A DNA stretch of 64,000 nucleotides, taken from the NCBI GenBank assembly GCA_963789275.1, contig CAWBKF010000038.1, forward strand, positions 10,666-74,665, given 5' to 3'. This DNA comes from DAHUYF01 sp963789275 (lineage in GTDB: Bacteria > Pseudomonadota > Alphaproteobacteria > ATCC43930 > CGMCC-115725). The notes beneath the pieces are model-generated. The model saw nothing but the letters and a program-made list of their open reading frames with translations, had not been told where the DNA came from and did not search any database. Both the position numbers and the translations under genes were made by a program. Each line of letters starts with the position of its first letter. The first letter of the stretch is position 1. Of this stretch, positions 8,291 through 16,956 are shown one piece after another.

Positions 8291-8314
8291 GCGGGGCGAC
8301 TGCGATCGCCCCGC
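8291..8314 (+). terminator. Hairpin terminator after parB
   Basis: GCGGGGCGA (8291-8299) pairs perfectly with TCGCCCCGC (8306-8314) around a 6-nt loop, 7 bp after the parB stop. The following run is only weakly T-rich, so termination may be partial. Confidence 0.55.
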
Positions 8315-8449
8315 TTCACTTTCGACTCGGGCCTCGGCTGCCGTGTCGGCTCACGCACCTTCAGTCGCATTCCCAAGATCAAAAGCCGCACTCGCCACCC
8401 ATCGACCGGTTGCTGTGACGAGTGAGCGGTTTCACCTCACGGGACCAAA

Positions 8450-8478
8450 GGGTCCGGCGCTCAGCGCCGGGCCCTTTT
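8450..8478 (+). terminator. Rho-independent terminator-like hairpin
   Basis: GGGTCCGGCGC (8450-8460) pairs with GCGCCGGGCCC (8464-8474) with one G-U pair and a 3-nt loop, then TTTT. It lies between parB and the methylase/helicase gene; the rest of this 307-bp gap holds leader copy C and no gene. Confidence 0.6.
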
Positions 8479-8512
8479 CCTGTTGGTGGACCATGAGAGG
8501 CAGAGGACGGCC

Positions 8513-8571
8513 GGGACGGGTTTGAGCCGGTGGGGTCGAGAGAGAGCGCCCAGCCGGCTCGGCCCGTTCCC
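8513..8571 (+). ncRNA. Structured leader element, copy C (divergent, upstream of methylase/helicase gene)
   Basis: A longer relative of copies A and B: GGGACGGG (8513-8520) pairs with CCCGTTCCC (8563-8571) with one bulged T; GAGCCGG (8524-8530) pairs with CCGGCTC (8554-8560); TGGG (8531-8534) pairs with CCCA (8549-8552). The apical loop keeps the GTCGAGAGAGAG string shared with A and B. The gene start follows 20 nt downstream. Confidence 0.45.
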
Positions 8572-8591
8572 GCTCTCCCGAGGTCTCCACC

Positions 8592-11500
8592 ATGGACATG
8601 TTCGCGTCGTCGCCGACCATCACGGCGATCCCTGCCGCCTTGCCCGAACGATCCGACACTTCCAGAGCGCTCGCAGCCGCGGCTGCAGCTCTCCTCGATC
8701 ATCTCGCTCGCGGCCGCATGATCGATACGCCGACGCTGCGCGCGGCGATGAGCAACACCTTTGGCGGTTCCGATGCCGAAGGCACGTGGGACTGGAAGTC
8801 AGCCTACGACGCTTGCGAGGCCGCGACCGTCCTCTTCCTGCGCAAATTCGGACCCGGCATGCGCGGTCGCGCGAGCGGGCGCGCGGCGTTCCTCGCGATG
8901 CTGGCGAAGGTTGCGGCGCTGATGCCCTCGCATACGCGCCGTTCCGAAGAGAGCCAGGCGCTCCAGCAGTTTTCCACGCCGATCGCACTCGGCTTCGCCG
9001 CTGCCACCGCGGCGGCGATCACACCGGCCGATCTCGTGCTGGAGCCGTCGGCCGGAACCGGCCTGCTCGCCATCTTCGCCGAGCTGGCCGGGAGCGGTCT
9101 CCTCCTGAACGAGCTGGCGGATCTTCGCGCCACCTTGCTTCGCCGGCTCTTTACGAATGTGCCGCTGACGCGGCATGACGCGGCCCACATCCACGACCAT
9201 CTCGATATCGGCGTGCGGCCCAGCGTCGTGCTGATGAACCCGCCGTTCTCGGTCGCGGCGCATGTCGAGGGCTCCGTCGCAGGCGCGGCACTCCGCCATG
9301 TCACCTCGGCGCTCACGCGGCTCGTCGACGGCGGCCGTCTTGTCGCGATCACCGGCGCGAGCTTGTCTCCCGACAATCCGGCTTGGCGTGACCGTTTCGT
9401 TCGCCTGCAGGAACGCGGGCGCGTGGTCTTCTCCGCTGCGGTCGATGGCAGCGTCTACGCCCGTCATGGCACCACCATCGATACGCGCCTGACCGTCATC
9501 GACCGCGTCCCGGCTGACGATCCAACCGTCTTCCCGGCCTCGCCTGGCGTCGCTGCAGATCCGGCTACGCTCCTTGGATGGGTTACCGCGCAGGTTCCGC
9601 CGAGGCGGCCGCTTGCCGCTTCCGCTGCCGGCCGACCGACCGCGCATCCGCGCGCCGATCGTACCCGATCGGGATCGACGTCCCGGCAGATCTCCGCCCC
9701 GGTCACCTCCGTACAGCTGGAGGCGATCGAGCTCTCCTACGAAATGGTCGACTGGAAGCGGGCCGAGGGCGGTCGCATCACTGATGCGCTTTATGAAGGT
9801 TACGCCCTTCAGTCGATCCGTATTCCCGGATCTCAGGCGCACCCGACCCGGCTCGTCCAGTCCGCGGCGATGGCGTCCGTCGCTCCCCCTAAGCCTTCCT
9901 ACCGGCCGCATCTCCCCGCTGGGCTTGTCGCGCGCGGCCTCCTGTCCGACGCGCAGCTCGAGAGCGTCATCTTTGCCGGCGAGGCGCACGCCGGTCATCT
10001 CGCGGGATCGTGGACCGTCGACGACACCTTCGATGTGGTCTCGGCCGCACCGGACGACACCGCGTACGCGGTGCGTTTCCGTCGCGGGTGGATGCTGGGC
10101 GACGGCACCGGCGCTGGCAAGGGCCGCCAGGTCGCCGGCATCATCCTCGACAATTGGCTAAAGGGCCGGCGCCGCGCGGTGTGGGTCAGCAAGTCAGACA
10201 AGCTGATCGAGGATGCGCAGCGCGACTGGTCAGCCCTCGGGCAGGAAAGGCTCCTCGTCACCCCGCTCGCGCGCTTCCGCCAGGGCACGCCGATCCGCCT
10301 GGAGCAAGGCGTCCTATTTGCAACCTACGCTACGCTGCGGTCCGATGCGCGCGAGGAAAGGGTTTCGCGCGTCCGCCAGATCGTCGATTGGTTGGGCTCC
10401 GACTTCGATGGAGTCATCGTGTTCGACGAGAGCCACGCCATGGCGAACGCCGCCGGCGGCAAGAGCGAGCGCGGCGATCAGGCGCCCTCGCAGCAGGGCC
10501 GCGCCGGCTTGCGTCTCCAACATGCGCTGCCCAACGCGCGTGTCGTCTATGTCTCCGCCACCGGTGCCACGACCGTGCATAACCTCGCCTACGCCCAGCG
10601 GCTCGGTCTCTGGGGCGGCGAGGACTTCCCCTTCGCCACGCGCGCCGAGTTCGTGCAGGCGATCGAGGCGGGTGGTGTCGCGGCGATGGAAGTGCTCGCC
10701 CGCGATCTCAAATCGCTCGGCCTCTACGCCGCGCGGTCGCTGTCCTATGAAGGCGTCGAATACGACCTGGTCGAGCACGCGCTCACGACCGAGCAGATCC
10801 GTATCTATGACGCCTATGCCGGCGCCTTCCAGATCATCCACAACAATCTCGACGCCGCGATGCAGGCCGCCAACGTCACCGGCGAGCACGGCACGCTGAA
10901 TGCCCAGGCCAAGTCCGCCGCGCGCTCGGCCTTCGAATCCGCCAAGCAACGGTTCTTCTCGCACCTGATCACGTCGATGAAGACCTCGACCCTAATCGGC
11001 GCGGTCGAGCGGGATCTCGACGCCGGCCACGCGGCCGTCATCCAGATCGTATCGACCGGCGAGGCGTTGATGGAGCGCCGGCTCGCCGAGATCCCCACTG
11101 AAGAATGGGGCGACGTCCAGGTCGATATCACGCCCAGGGAGTACGTGCTCGACTACCTGGCGCACAGTTTCCCGACGCAGCTCTTCGAGCCCTTCACCGA
11201 CAGCGAAGGCAATCTCTCCTCCCGGCCGGTCTATCGCGACGGGCAGCCGGTCCAATGCCGCGACGCCGTCGAACGCCGTGACCGCTTGATCGAGCGGCTC
11301 GCATCCCTTGCCCCCGTCCAGGGCGCCCTCGACCAGATCGTGCAGCGCTTCGGCACCGAGATGGTTGCCGAAGTCACGGGCCGCTCCCGGCGGATCGTGC
11401 GCAAGGACGATCGGCTGTGCGTCGAGAACCGCCCCAGCTCGGCCAACCTCGCCGAGGCGCAAGCCTTCATGGACGATGAGAAGCGCATTCTCGTGTTCAG

Positions 11501-12923
11501 CGACGCCGGCGGCACCGGCCGCAGCTACCACGCCGATCTCGCGGCCAGGAATCGGCGTCTGCGCGTCCATTATCTCCTGGAGGGGGGCTGGAAGGCCGAC
11601 ACTGCGATCCAGGGGCTGGGCCGCAGCAATCGGACCAACCAGGCCCAGCCTCCGCTGTTCCGGCCGATCGCCACCGATGTCAAGGCCGAGAAGCGCTTCC
11701 TCTCGACGATCGCGCGCCGGCTCGACACGCTCGGAGCCATCACCAAGGGCCAGCGCCAGACCGGCGGCCAAGGCCTGTTCCGGTCGGACGACAATCTCGA
11801 ATCCGACTACGGCCGCGCCGCGTTGCGCCAGCTCTATGTGCTGCTGTTCACCGGCAAGGTCGAAGGCTGTTCGCTCCAGGCGTTCGAGAACGCCACGGGC
11901 CTGCACCTGACCGACCAGGACGGCAGCCTCCGAGAGGAGCTACCGCCGATCACAACTTTCCTCAACCGCCTGCTGGCGCTAACCATCGATCTGCAGAACA
12001 CGGTGTTCGGTGTGTTCGAAGCTCTGCTGCGCACCAGGATCGAAGGAGCGATCGCGTCGGGCACGTATGACAGCGGCGTCGAGACGCTCACGGCGGAAAG
12101 CTTGACCGTCACCGATCGCCGGGCACTTTATGTCCATCCGCAGACAGGTGCCGAGACGCAGGTCTTCACCATCTGCCGGCGCGAGCGCAATCGCCCTCTC
12201 ACGCTCGCCGACGCTCTTCAACGTGCCGGCGATCGCTGCGCGATCCTGCTGATCAACACCCAGTCCGGCCGCGCCGCCGTGCAGATCCCGGCGCCGAGCC
12301 TGATGCTCGACGATGGCGAGGTCGAACGCCGTGTGCGCCTGCTGCGGCCGATGGAGCGCCCGGCCATCTCGCTTGCGATGATGGCGCAGACGCATTGGAA
12401 GGAGGCCGACCGCGACGCCTTCGCCCGCGCCTGGGAGAGCGAACTCGCCGACGTCCCGGCCTTCACCGACAGCGATCTGCATATCGTCACCGGGCTGTTG
12501 CTGCCGATCTGGAAGCGGCTGCCCGACGAATCGATGCGGGTCTATCGGCTTCAGACCGACACGGGCGAGCGGATCATCGGCCGGCTGATCTCGCCGGCCT
12601 GGGTAGCGCAGGCCGTCGACGCCGATGCGAATACGATCGCACCGGTCGACGCCTGGACCGCAGTGCTCGACGGCCGGACAGTTCTGGAGCTCCAGGAAAG
12701 TCTCCGGCTTCGCCGCGTCAAGATCATGGGCGAATTCCGTGTCGAGCTCACCGGCTTCACGGACGGCATGGTCGACCGGTTGAAGGCGATGCGCCTCGTC
12801 TCGGAGATCATCGCCTGGAAACTGCGCTTGTTCGTGCCGACGGGTGCCACGGGTCCGATGATTCTCGGCGCGCTAATGGAGCGCTACCCGCTCGTCCGCG
12901 TCGCCGACCGGGCGGCGGCGTAA
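8592..12923 (+). CDS. Giant methyltransferase + Strawberry-notch-like (SNO) SF2 helicase protein
   Basis: A 1,443-residue protein. The N-terminal third is a SAM-dependent DNA-methylase-like domain (LEPSAGTGLLAIFA about 152-165; catalytic-type NPPF at about 216). It is followed by a superfamily-2 NTPase of the Strawberry-notch type: GDGTGAGKGRQ Walker A (about 503), VFDESHAMAN Walker B (about 611), YVSATGAT motif III, and a C-terminal helicase lobe with GLGRSNRTNQ (about 1010). Proteins of this kind are common in ICEs and phages, and are thought to modify or remodel element DNA; the exact activity is unproven. The Toprim gene follows within 12 bp, so the two are likely cotranscribed. Leader copy C precedes it. 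Confidence 0.85.
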   Translation: MDMFASSPTITAIPAALPERSDTSRALAAAAAALLDHLARGRMIDTPTLRAAMSNTFGGSDAEGTWDWKSAYDACEAATVLFLRKFGPGMRGRASGRAAFLAMLAKVAALMPSHTRRSEESQALQQFSTPIALGFAAATAAAITPADLVLEPSAGTGLLAIFAELAGSGLLLNELADLRATLLRRLFTNVPLTRHDAAHIHDHLDIGVRPSVVLMNPPFSVAAHVEGSVAGAALRHVTSALTRLVDGGRLVAITGASLSPDNPAWRDRFVRLQERGRVVFSAAVDGSVYARHGTTIDTRLTVIDRVPADDPTVFPASPGVAADPATLLGWVTAQVPPRRPLAASAAGRPTAHPRADRTRSGSTSRQISAPVTSVQLEAIELSYEMVDWKRAEGGRITDALYEGYALQSIRIPGSQAHPTRLVQSAAMASVAPPKPSYRPHLPAGLVARGLLSDAQLESVIFAGEAHAGHLAGSWTVDDTFDVVSAAPDDTAYAVRFRRGWMLGDGTGAGKGRQVAGIILDNWLKGRRRAVWVSKSDKLIEDAQRDWSALGQERLLVTPLARFRQGTPIRLEQGVLFATYATLRSDAREERVSRVRQIVDWLGSDFDGVIVFDESHAMANAAGGKSERGDQAPSQQGRAGLRLQHALPNARVVYVSATGATTVHNLAYAQRLGLWGGEDFPFATRAEFVQAIEAGGVAAMEVLARDLKSLGLYAARSLSYEGVEYDLVEHALTTEQIRIYDAYAGAFQIIHNNLDAAMQAANVTGEHGTLNAQAKSAARSAFESAKQRFFSHLITSMKTSTLIGAVERDLDAGHAAVIQIVSTGEALMERRLAEIPTEEWGDVQVDITPREYVLDYLAHSFPTQLFEPFTDSEGNLSSRPVYRDGQPVQCRDAVERRDRLIERLASLAPVQGALDQIVQRFGTEMVAEVTGRSRRIVRKDDRLCVENRPSSANLAEAQAFMDDEKRILVFSDAGGTGRSYHADLAARNRRLRVHYLLEGGWKADTAIQGLGRSNRTNQAQPPLFRPIATDVKAEKRFLSTIARRLDTLGAITKGQRQTGGQGLFRSDDNLESDYGRAALRQLYVLLFTGKVEGCSLQAFENATGLHLTDQDGSLREELPPITTFLNRLLALTIDLQNTVFGVFEALLRTRIEGAIASGTYDSGVETLTAESLTVTDRRALYVHPQTGAETQVFTICRRERNRPLTLADALQRAGDRCAILLINTQSGRAAVQIPAPSLMLDDGEVERRVRLLRPMERPAISLAMMAQTHWKEADRDAFARAWESELADVPAFTDSDLHIVTGLLLPIWKRLPDESMRVYRLQTDTGERIIGRLISPAWVAQAVDADANTIAPVDAWTAVLDGRTVLELQESLRLRRVKIMGEFRVELTGFTDGMVDRLKAMRLVSEIIAWKLRLFVPTGATGPMILGALMERYPLVRVADRAAA

Positions 12924-12934
12924 GGGAGGCGGCC

Positions 12935-13987
12935 ATGTCATCGCAGGCCGCCGAACTGGCACACCGTCTCGCGCGCAATGCCGAGGCGGTGTGCCGCCAC
13001 TATCTCCCCAACGGACACCGCGAAGGGCGCTACTGGGTGGTCGGTGATGTCGCCAACACACCGGGGCGCAGCCTGTTCGTCCGGCTGAGCGGACCGGACA
13101 GCGGCAAAGGCGCCGCCGGCAAATGGACCGACGCCGCCACCCGCGAGCATGGCGATCTCCTCGACCTCATCGCGCTCAATCGCGGCCTGAATCGCCTGTG
13201 TGACGTTCTCGCCGAGGCGCGCTTCTTCCTCAGCCTGCCACGCCTCGACCCTGAACCGGTCAAGCGGCACGAACACTCACCGGCGTCCCGCGGGTCGCCG
13301 GATTCCGCGCGCCGGCTGTTTGCCATGTCGCACCCGATCTCGGGTACAATCGCAGAAGCGTATCTACGCCGACGCGGAATTACCTCTTTGCGTGACTGCG
13401 GCTCCCTGCGGTTTCACCCGCGCTGCTACTACCGCCCCGATCCCAACGCACCCACCGAAACCTGGCCCGCGCTGATCGCCGCGGTCACCGACCTCGACGG
13501 CAAGATCACGGGCGCGCACCGCACCTGGCTTGATCCATCGGGCAGCGACAAGGCTCCGGTCGACACGCCGAGGCGGGCGATGGGTCACCTCCTCGGACAC
13601 GGTGTCCGCTTTGGCGTGGCGAACGACGTGATGGCAGCCGGCGAAGGGATCGAGACCATGCTGTCGTTGCGCAGCGTGATGCCGACGCTGCCGATGGTCG
13701 CCGCACTCTCCGCCAATCACCTCGGCGCCATCCTGTTTCCGGAAGCACTGCGCCGTCTCTATATCGCACGCGATTCCGATCCGGCCGGAGACGCGGCGCT
13801 GGCAAGTTTGAACGACCGGGCGGAGGCGGCCGGGATCGAGGCACTGACGCTTTCCTCGGCACTCGGCGACTTCAACGAGGATCTGCTCCGCCTCGGGGCT
13901 GGCGATCTTCGGGCGGGTTTGCGTTTGCAGCTCGCTCCGGAGGACGTGGTCCGCTTCATGGATTGGGCGACGACCCGGACGGGGTGA
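12935..13987 (+). CDS. Toprim-domain protein (primase-like, DUF7146/Toprim_3 type)
   Basis: A 350-residue protein. The N-terminus (GHREGRYWVVGD, GKWTDAATREHGDLLDLI) resembles the zinc-less DNA-binding part of ICE/phage primases, and the C-terminus is a Toprim fold with GEGIET (Glu at about 238) and the acidic pair in ARDSDPAGD (about 279). I chose the ATG at 12935, 12 bp after the helicase stop, with AGGGAGG just upstream; the long in-frame extension to 12395 lies inside the previous gene. Likely role: primer synthesis or strand handling for the element's DNA, working with the neighbouring methylase/helicase. Function inferred from the fold and position. Confidence 0.8.
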   Translation: MSSQAAELAHRLARNAEAVCRHYLPNGHREGRYWVVGDVANTPGRSLFVRLSGPDSGKGAAGKWTDAATREHGDLLDLIALNRGLNRLCDVLAEARFFLSLPRLDPEPVKRHEHSPASRGSPDSARRLFAMSHPISGTIAEAYLRRRGITSLRDCGSLRFHPRCYYRPDPNAPTETWPALIAAVTDLDGKITGAHRTWLDPSGSDKAPVDTPRRAMGHLLGHGVRFGVANDVMAAGEGIETMLSLRSVMPTLPMVAALSANHLGAILFPEALRRLYIARDSDPAGDAALASLNDRAEAAGIEALTLSSALGDFNEDLLRLGAGDLRAGLRLQLAPEDVVRFMDWATTRTG

Positions 13988-14103
13988 TCTGCCGCGCTCT
14001 GCGCGTCGCCGATCGCATCGGAGCGCGATGAAGCCCTTCCGTGTCGGAAAAGGGCCCCTCCACGGCCTTCTAGAGCGCGATCGGACGGCGAGCGGCCCGG
14101 TCC

Positions 14104-14199
14104 CGCAACGGCGGGCCTTCCGTTTTCTTCCCCTGCCGGCTGGGCCGGCATTCCTCGCGAGGCAAGAAAGCCTCGGCCCGCCGTCCTCCGCTGCGCTCC
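14104..14199 (+). ncRNA. Second structured leader family, copy 1 (upstream of DUF2493 gene)
   Basis: This block matches 16382-16473. Conserved parts: CGCAACGGCG, then TTTCTTCCCC, a hairpin, CCTCGCGAGG and AAGAAAG (which can pair with CTTTCTT), then GCTGCGCTCC. The central hairpin is TGCCGG/CCGGCA here but TGGG/CCCA in the other copy, so the stem is kept while its sequence changes. It sits in the 316-bp gap before the DUF2493 gene, which contains no other gene that I can support. Confidence 0.5.
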
Positions 14200-14303
14200 G
14201 GCCGCTGTCGCTGCGCTCGGCGGTGCAGGCCCGGTCCGCCCGCCGTCAAGTGATCGCCACGAAGGCCGCGATGGGCGCGGCCAATCCGACAAAGGACTTC
14301 ACC

Positions 14304-15242
14304 ATGGCGACCGACCGCGACGACACCGACTTCGAGCCCCCGCACATCTCTTCCCCGACCGACCATGTCCTCGCCGAGCTTCAGCTCTACGGCCACCGCC
14401 CCTTCCAGGATGAGCCGGACCCGAGGCCGCTTCCCGAAGCCGACGCCGCCGGCGGAGCGGTAGCCGATATCTTCGACGCGCTCGTCTCGACGCTGAGCGA
14501 CACGCGCCTCGAACCCGACCTCGAGGAATTGCTCTGGTCGACGGTCAATCTCTTCCACCGCGCCGCCGACCGGATCGGACGGGAACTTGACGACAATGAG
14601 CAGGCACAGCGGCGCAGCCAGAAGGAGCAGGACGGCTCGGAGATCCGCTCGGTCGACCTCGAGCGCCTCACCGCCGAGGGCATGACGCTGATCGAACGCC
14701 GCAACAGCATGGAATTCTTCCGTGACCAGGCCGCCGACCAGTTCGAGCGCCACACCGGCTCTGCCTGGCGGCCACGCTCCGGATCGATGGTCAACCATCG
14801 CACGCTGACCTCGGCCATGATCGACAGCCGAGACTTCCTCGTCGCCATGCGTCGGGCCGAGAACGAAGTGATCCTCCCCGCCGGTCCCAAGGTCGCCTTC
14901 ACCGGCGGGCTCGACTTCAACGATCATCACCTAATCTGGGACGCGCTCGACAAAGTTCACGCCAAGCATCCCGACATGGTGCTGGTCCACGGCGGGTCGC
15001 CGAAGGGCGCCGAGCGCATCGCCGCCCGCTGGGCCGATCACCGCAAGGTGCCGCAGATCGCCTTCAAGCCCGATTGGACGAAGCATGCCAAGGCAGCACC
15101 GTTCAAGCGCAACGATCAGATGCTCGAAATCCTCCCGATCGGGATCATGGTGTTCCCCGGCACGGGCATCCAGAGCAACCTGGCCGACAAGGCCAAGAAG
15201 CTCGGCATCCCGGTCTGGAAGTTCGGAAAGGGCGGCGCGTGA
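14304..15242 (+). CDS. DUF2493 (SLOG/YspA-like) domain protein
   Basis: A 312-residue protein. Its C-terminal 120 residues have the Rossmann-like SLOG pattern: VAFTGGLDFNDHHLI, then VLVHGGSPKGAERIAARWA and a final IGIMVFPGTGIQSNLADKAK, typical of DUF2493 proteins that bind nucleotide-like ligands. The N-terminal half is acidic and helical. The start ATG at 14304 was chosen by comparison with the family; the upstream extension to 14028 crosses a structured leader and is Arg/Ala-rich. The gene is a regular member of alphaproteobacterial ICE cores, role unknown; SLOG proteins elsewhere act in nucleotide signalling and defence. Confidence 0.8.
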   Translation: MATDRDDTDFEPPHISSPTDHVLAELQLYGHRPFQDEPDPRPLPEADAAGGAVADIFDALVSTLSDTRLEPDLEELLWSTVNLFHRAADRIGRELDDNEQAQRRSQKEQDGSEIRSVDLERLTAEGMTLIERRNSMEFFRDQAADQFERHTGSAWRPRSGSMVNHRTLTSAMIDSRDFLVAMRRAENEVILPAGPKVAFTGGLDFNDHHLIWDALDKVHAKHPDMVLVHGGSPKGAERIAARWADHRKVPQIAFKPDWTKHAKAAPFKRNDQMLEILPIGIMVFPGTGIQSNLADKAKKLGIPVWKFGKGGA

Positions 15243-15553
15243 GCGCCGCCGTACATCTACGAATCCGCAAACCCGCGCATCCGTAGTGGCGTATTTCCGC
15301 ATCTTCGCAAAGCCGCGTTTCAGCCTAAATTGCCCGCCGGGACCGGTAAACTTCGCCACCACCAGAATTTCCGCAGTTCGCCAGAGATCGCCTCCGCAGA
15401 TCGCGGCCGATCCGGCAATAACCACCCGTATCCACCGAGATGCGCAGCCACTACCGGATTCCAAACTCAGGAGAGATCGGATATTGTGAGGGCCGCGCCG
15501 TGGTGGTGGAGGGAGGCGCACCCGTTCGACCTATTGTCACGGAGGTCTCCGCC
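15243..15553. other. Intergenic stretch without a gene
   Basis: I see no gene here. The first part repeats short TCCGCA/CGCGCATCCG-like words without fixed spacing, so I do not call iterons. The end holds GGAGGTCTCC just before the next ATG. Confidence 0.5.
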
Positions 15554-16030
15554 ATGATTATTGTCGGCATCATCCTTAGCGTCTTCGGCATCGGCTTCTT
15601 CTGCTGGCTGCTGTTCACGCTCGCCGTCTACGCTCTCCCCTTCTTCGCGGGTCTGACCGTAGGCCTAGCCGCCTTTCGCAGCGACGCGGGCGTGATCGGC
15701 GCTATCATCATCGCCGTCCTCACCGGCGGCGCGACCTTGGCGATCGGACAGATCGCCTTCGCGACGGTCCGATCGCCCCTCGTCCGCGCCGTGATCGGGC
15801 TCCTCTATGCCGTACCGGCCGCTATCGCTGGCTATCATTCGACCCTTGGGCTCGCACATATCGGCGTGCCGTCCGAGGCTTGGCGCGAGGCATTCGCCGT
15901 CGTTGGCGCCATTCTTATCGGCGGCACGGCCTGGGCGCGCATGTCGCTGTTCGACCGTCTAAATCTCAGGCGCGGCGTTGCAGCGGGCTTGGCTTATACC
16001 CCCTTGACGGCCGCGACCAAGAACGGGTGA
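15554..16030 (+). CDS. Small integral membrane protein, 4 predicted transmembrane segments
   Basis: A 158-residue hydrophobic protein: residues 2-26, 29-55 (with GLAAF), 65-85 and 110-125 are long runs of Ile/Leu/Val/Ala/Gly that fit membrane spans; the tail (ARMSLFDRLNLRRG) is basic and probably cytoplasmic. The ATG at 15554 has GGAGG 11 nt upstream; the in-frame extension to 15440 is unlikely. The gene lies between DUF2493 and DUF736 genes of the ICE core, all in one direction. No family function recognised. Confidence 0.75.
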   Translation: MIIVGIILSVFGIGFFCWLLFTLAVYALPFFAGLTVGLAAFRSDAGVIGAIIIAVLTGGATLAIGQIAFATVRSPLVRAVIGLLYAVPAAIAGYHSTLGLAHIGVPSEAWREAFAVVGAILIGGTAWARMSLFDRLNLRRGVAAGLAYTPLTAATKNG

Positions 16031-16381
16031 ACCCGCGCTTCATCGTCCCTCGGTTGGTATCGGTGCGATGAACGAGGAATCGCCTAGGTGACTTAGAACG
16101 CCGCGGCCCTGGTCGCAGCGCTCGGGGTTTGCTCGCCACCCACGGGCCGACAGATATACCTTCCCTCAGCAGCGCCGCCGTGGGCACGCATTGTCGGGTC
16201 GTGACGCCGTCCTTTCTGTCCGCCAGGGTTTCCCTTTCTTCGCCTGGAATGCCGGACCCCTTGAGCAGAGCTTCCGGTGTCAGCCACATCTTCTCCCGAG
16301 GATGCTGTTCGGCGCGCGGACCACACGGCCTCTCTTTGGCTTGATCTGGCCGGAGGACGGCTGCGCCTCGATCGCCTGAGC
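16031..16381. other. Intergenic stretch without a supported gene
   Basis: About 350 bp before the second copy of the structured leader. Open frames here are Arg/Pro-rich shadows. I see no promoter or repeat that I can defend. Confidence 0.4.
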
Positions 16382-16473
16382 CGCAACGGCGTCGGATCGA
16401 CTTTCTTCCCCTGGGCTTCGCCCATTCCTCGCGAGGCAAGAAAGTCTACCGCCGCCATCCTCCGCTGCGCTCC
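16382..16473 (+). ncRNA. Second structured leader family, copy 2 (upstream of DUF736 gene)
   Basis: Same conserved blocks as 14104-14199 (CGCAACGGCG, TTTCTTCCCC, CCTCGCGAGG, AAGAAAG, TCCTCCGCTGCGCTCC) with a shorter central hairpin, TGGG-CTTCG-CCCA. The flanking CTTTCTT and AAGAAAG can pair, closing the structure. The DUF736 start is 97 nt further on. Confidence 0.5.
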
Positions 16474-16569
16474 AGCCCGCGAGCGGGTGCGTCGTCGATC
16501 GCCTCCGGCCCGCCGATCGCCATCGAGGCCGCGGTGGTCGCGGGCTCGAAACCAGCAAGGAGAAGTGAC

Positions 16570-16893
16570 ATGGCTAACATCGGTTCCTTCAAGAAGTCCG
16601 GCAGCGAGTTCCTGGGCGAGATCGTCACCCTGAGCGTCCAGACCAAGGGTGTCCGCATCGTCCCCGAGACCAACCGGGCCAACGACAATGCCCCCAGCCA
16701 TCGGGTCTATGTCGGCCGCGCCGAGATTGGGGCCGCCTGGTCGAAGCGCTCCAGCGAAGGCCGCGACTACCTCTCGGTCAAGCTGGACGATCCCTCCTTC
16801 AACGCGCCGATCTACGCCAACCTCTTCGACGACGAAGACGGCGAAGGCTACACCCTCATCTGGTCCCGCAGCCGCAAGCAGAACGTGGACTGA
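16570..16893 (+). CDS. DUF736 family protein
   Basis: A 107-residue protein matching the DUF736 pattern: MANIGSFKKSGSEFLGEIVTL at the start, PSHRVYVGRAEIGAAWSKRS in the middle and a tail that reads LDDPSFNAPIYANLFDDEDG. DUF736 genes are near-universal markers of alphaproteobacterial conjugative elements and plasmids; the function is not established. The ATG at 16570 has AAGGAGAAG 5 nt upstream. A perfect GC-rich terminator hairpin follows, shared with the convergent P450 gene. Confidence 0.9.
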   Translation: MANIGSFKKSGSEFLGEIVTLSVQTKGVRIVPETNRANDNAPSHRVYVGRAEIGAAWSKRSSEGRDYLSVKLDDPSFNAPIYANLFDDEDGEGYTLIWSRSRKQNVD

Positions 16894-16909
16894 ACCCGGC
16901 TTCCCCACC

Positions 16910-16935
16910 GCCCCGCCCGGTCTCTCGGGCGGGGC
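16910..16935. terminator. Bidirectional terminator between DUF736 and P450 genes
   Basis: GCCCCGCCCG (16910-16919) pairs perfectly with CGGGCGGGGC (16926-16935) around a 6-nt loop. It lies between two convergent genes, so it can serve both. Confidence 0.6.
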
Positions 16936-16956
16936 AGGCGGCGGCGGTGTGCCGCC

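Noticed and set aside
15243..15440. Iteron array of TCCGCA words
   Set aside because: The words are short and irregularly spaced; the convincing repeats are in the rep gene at 24587-24647.
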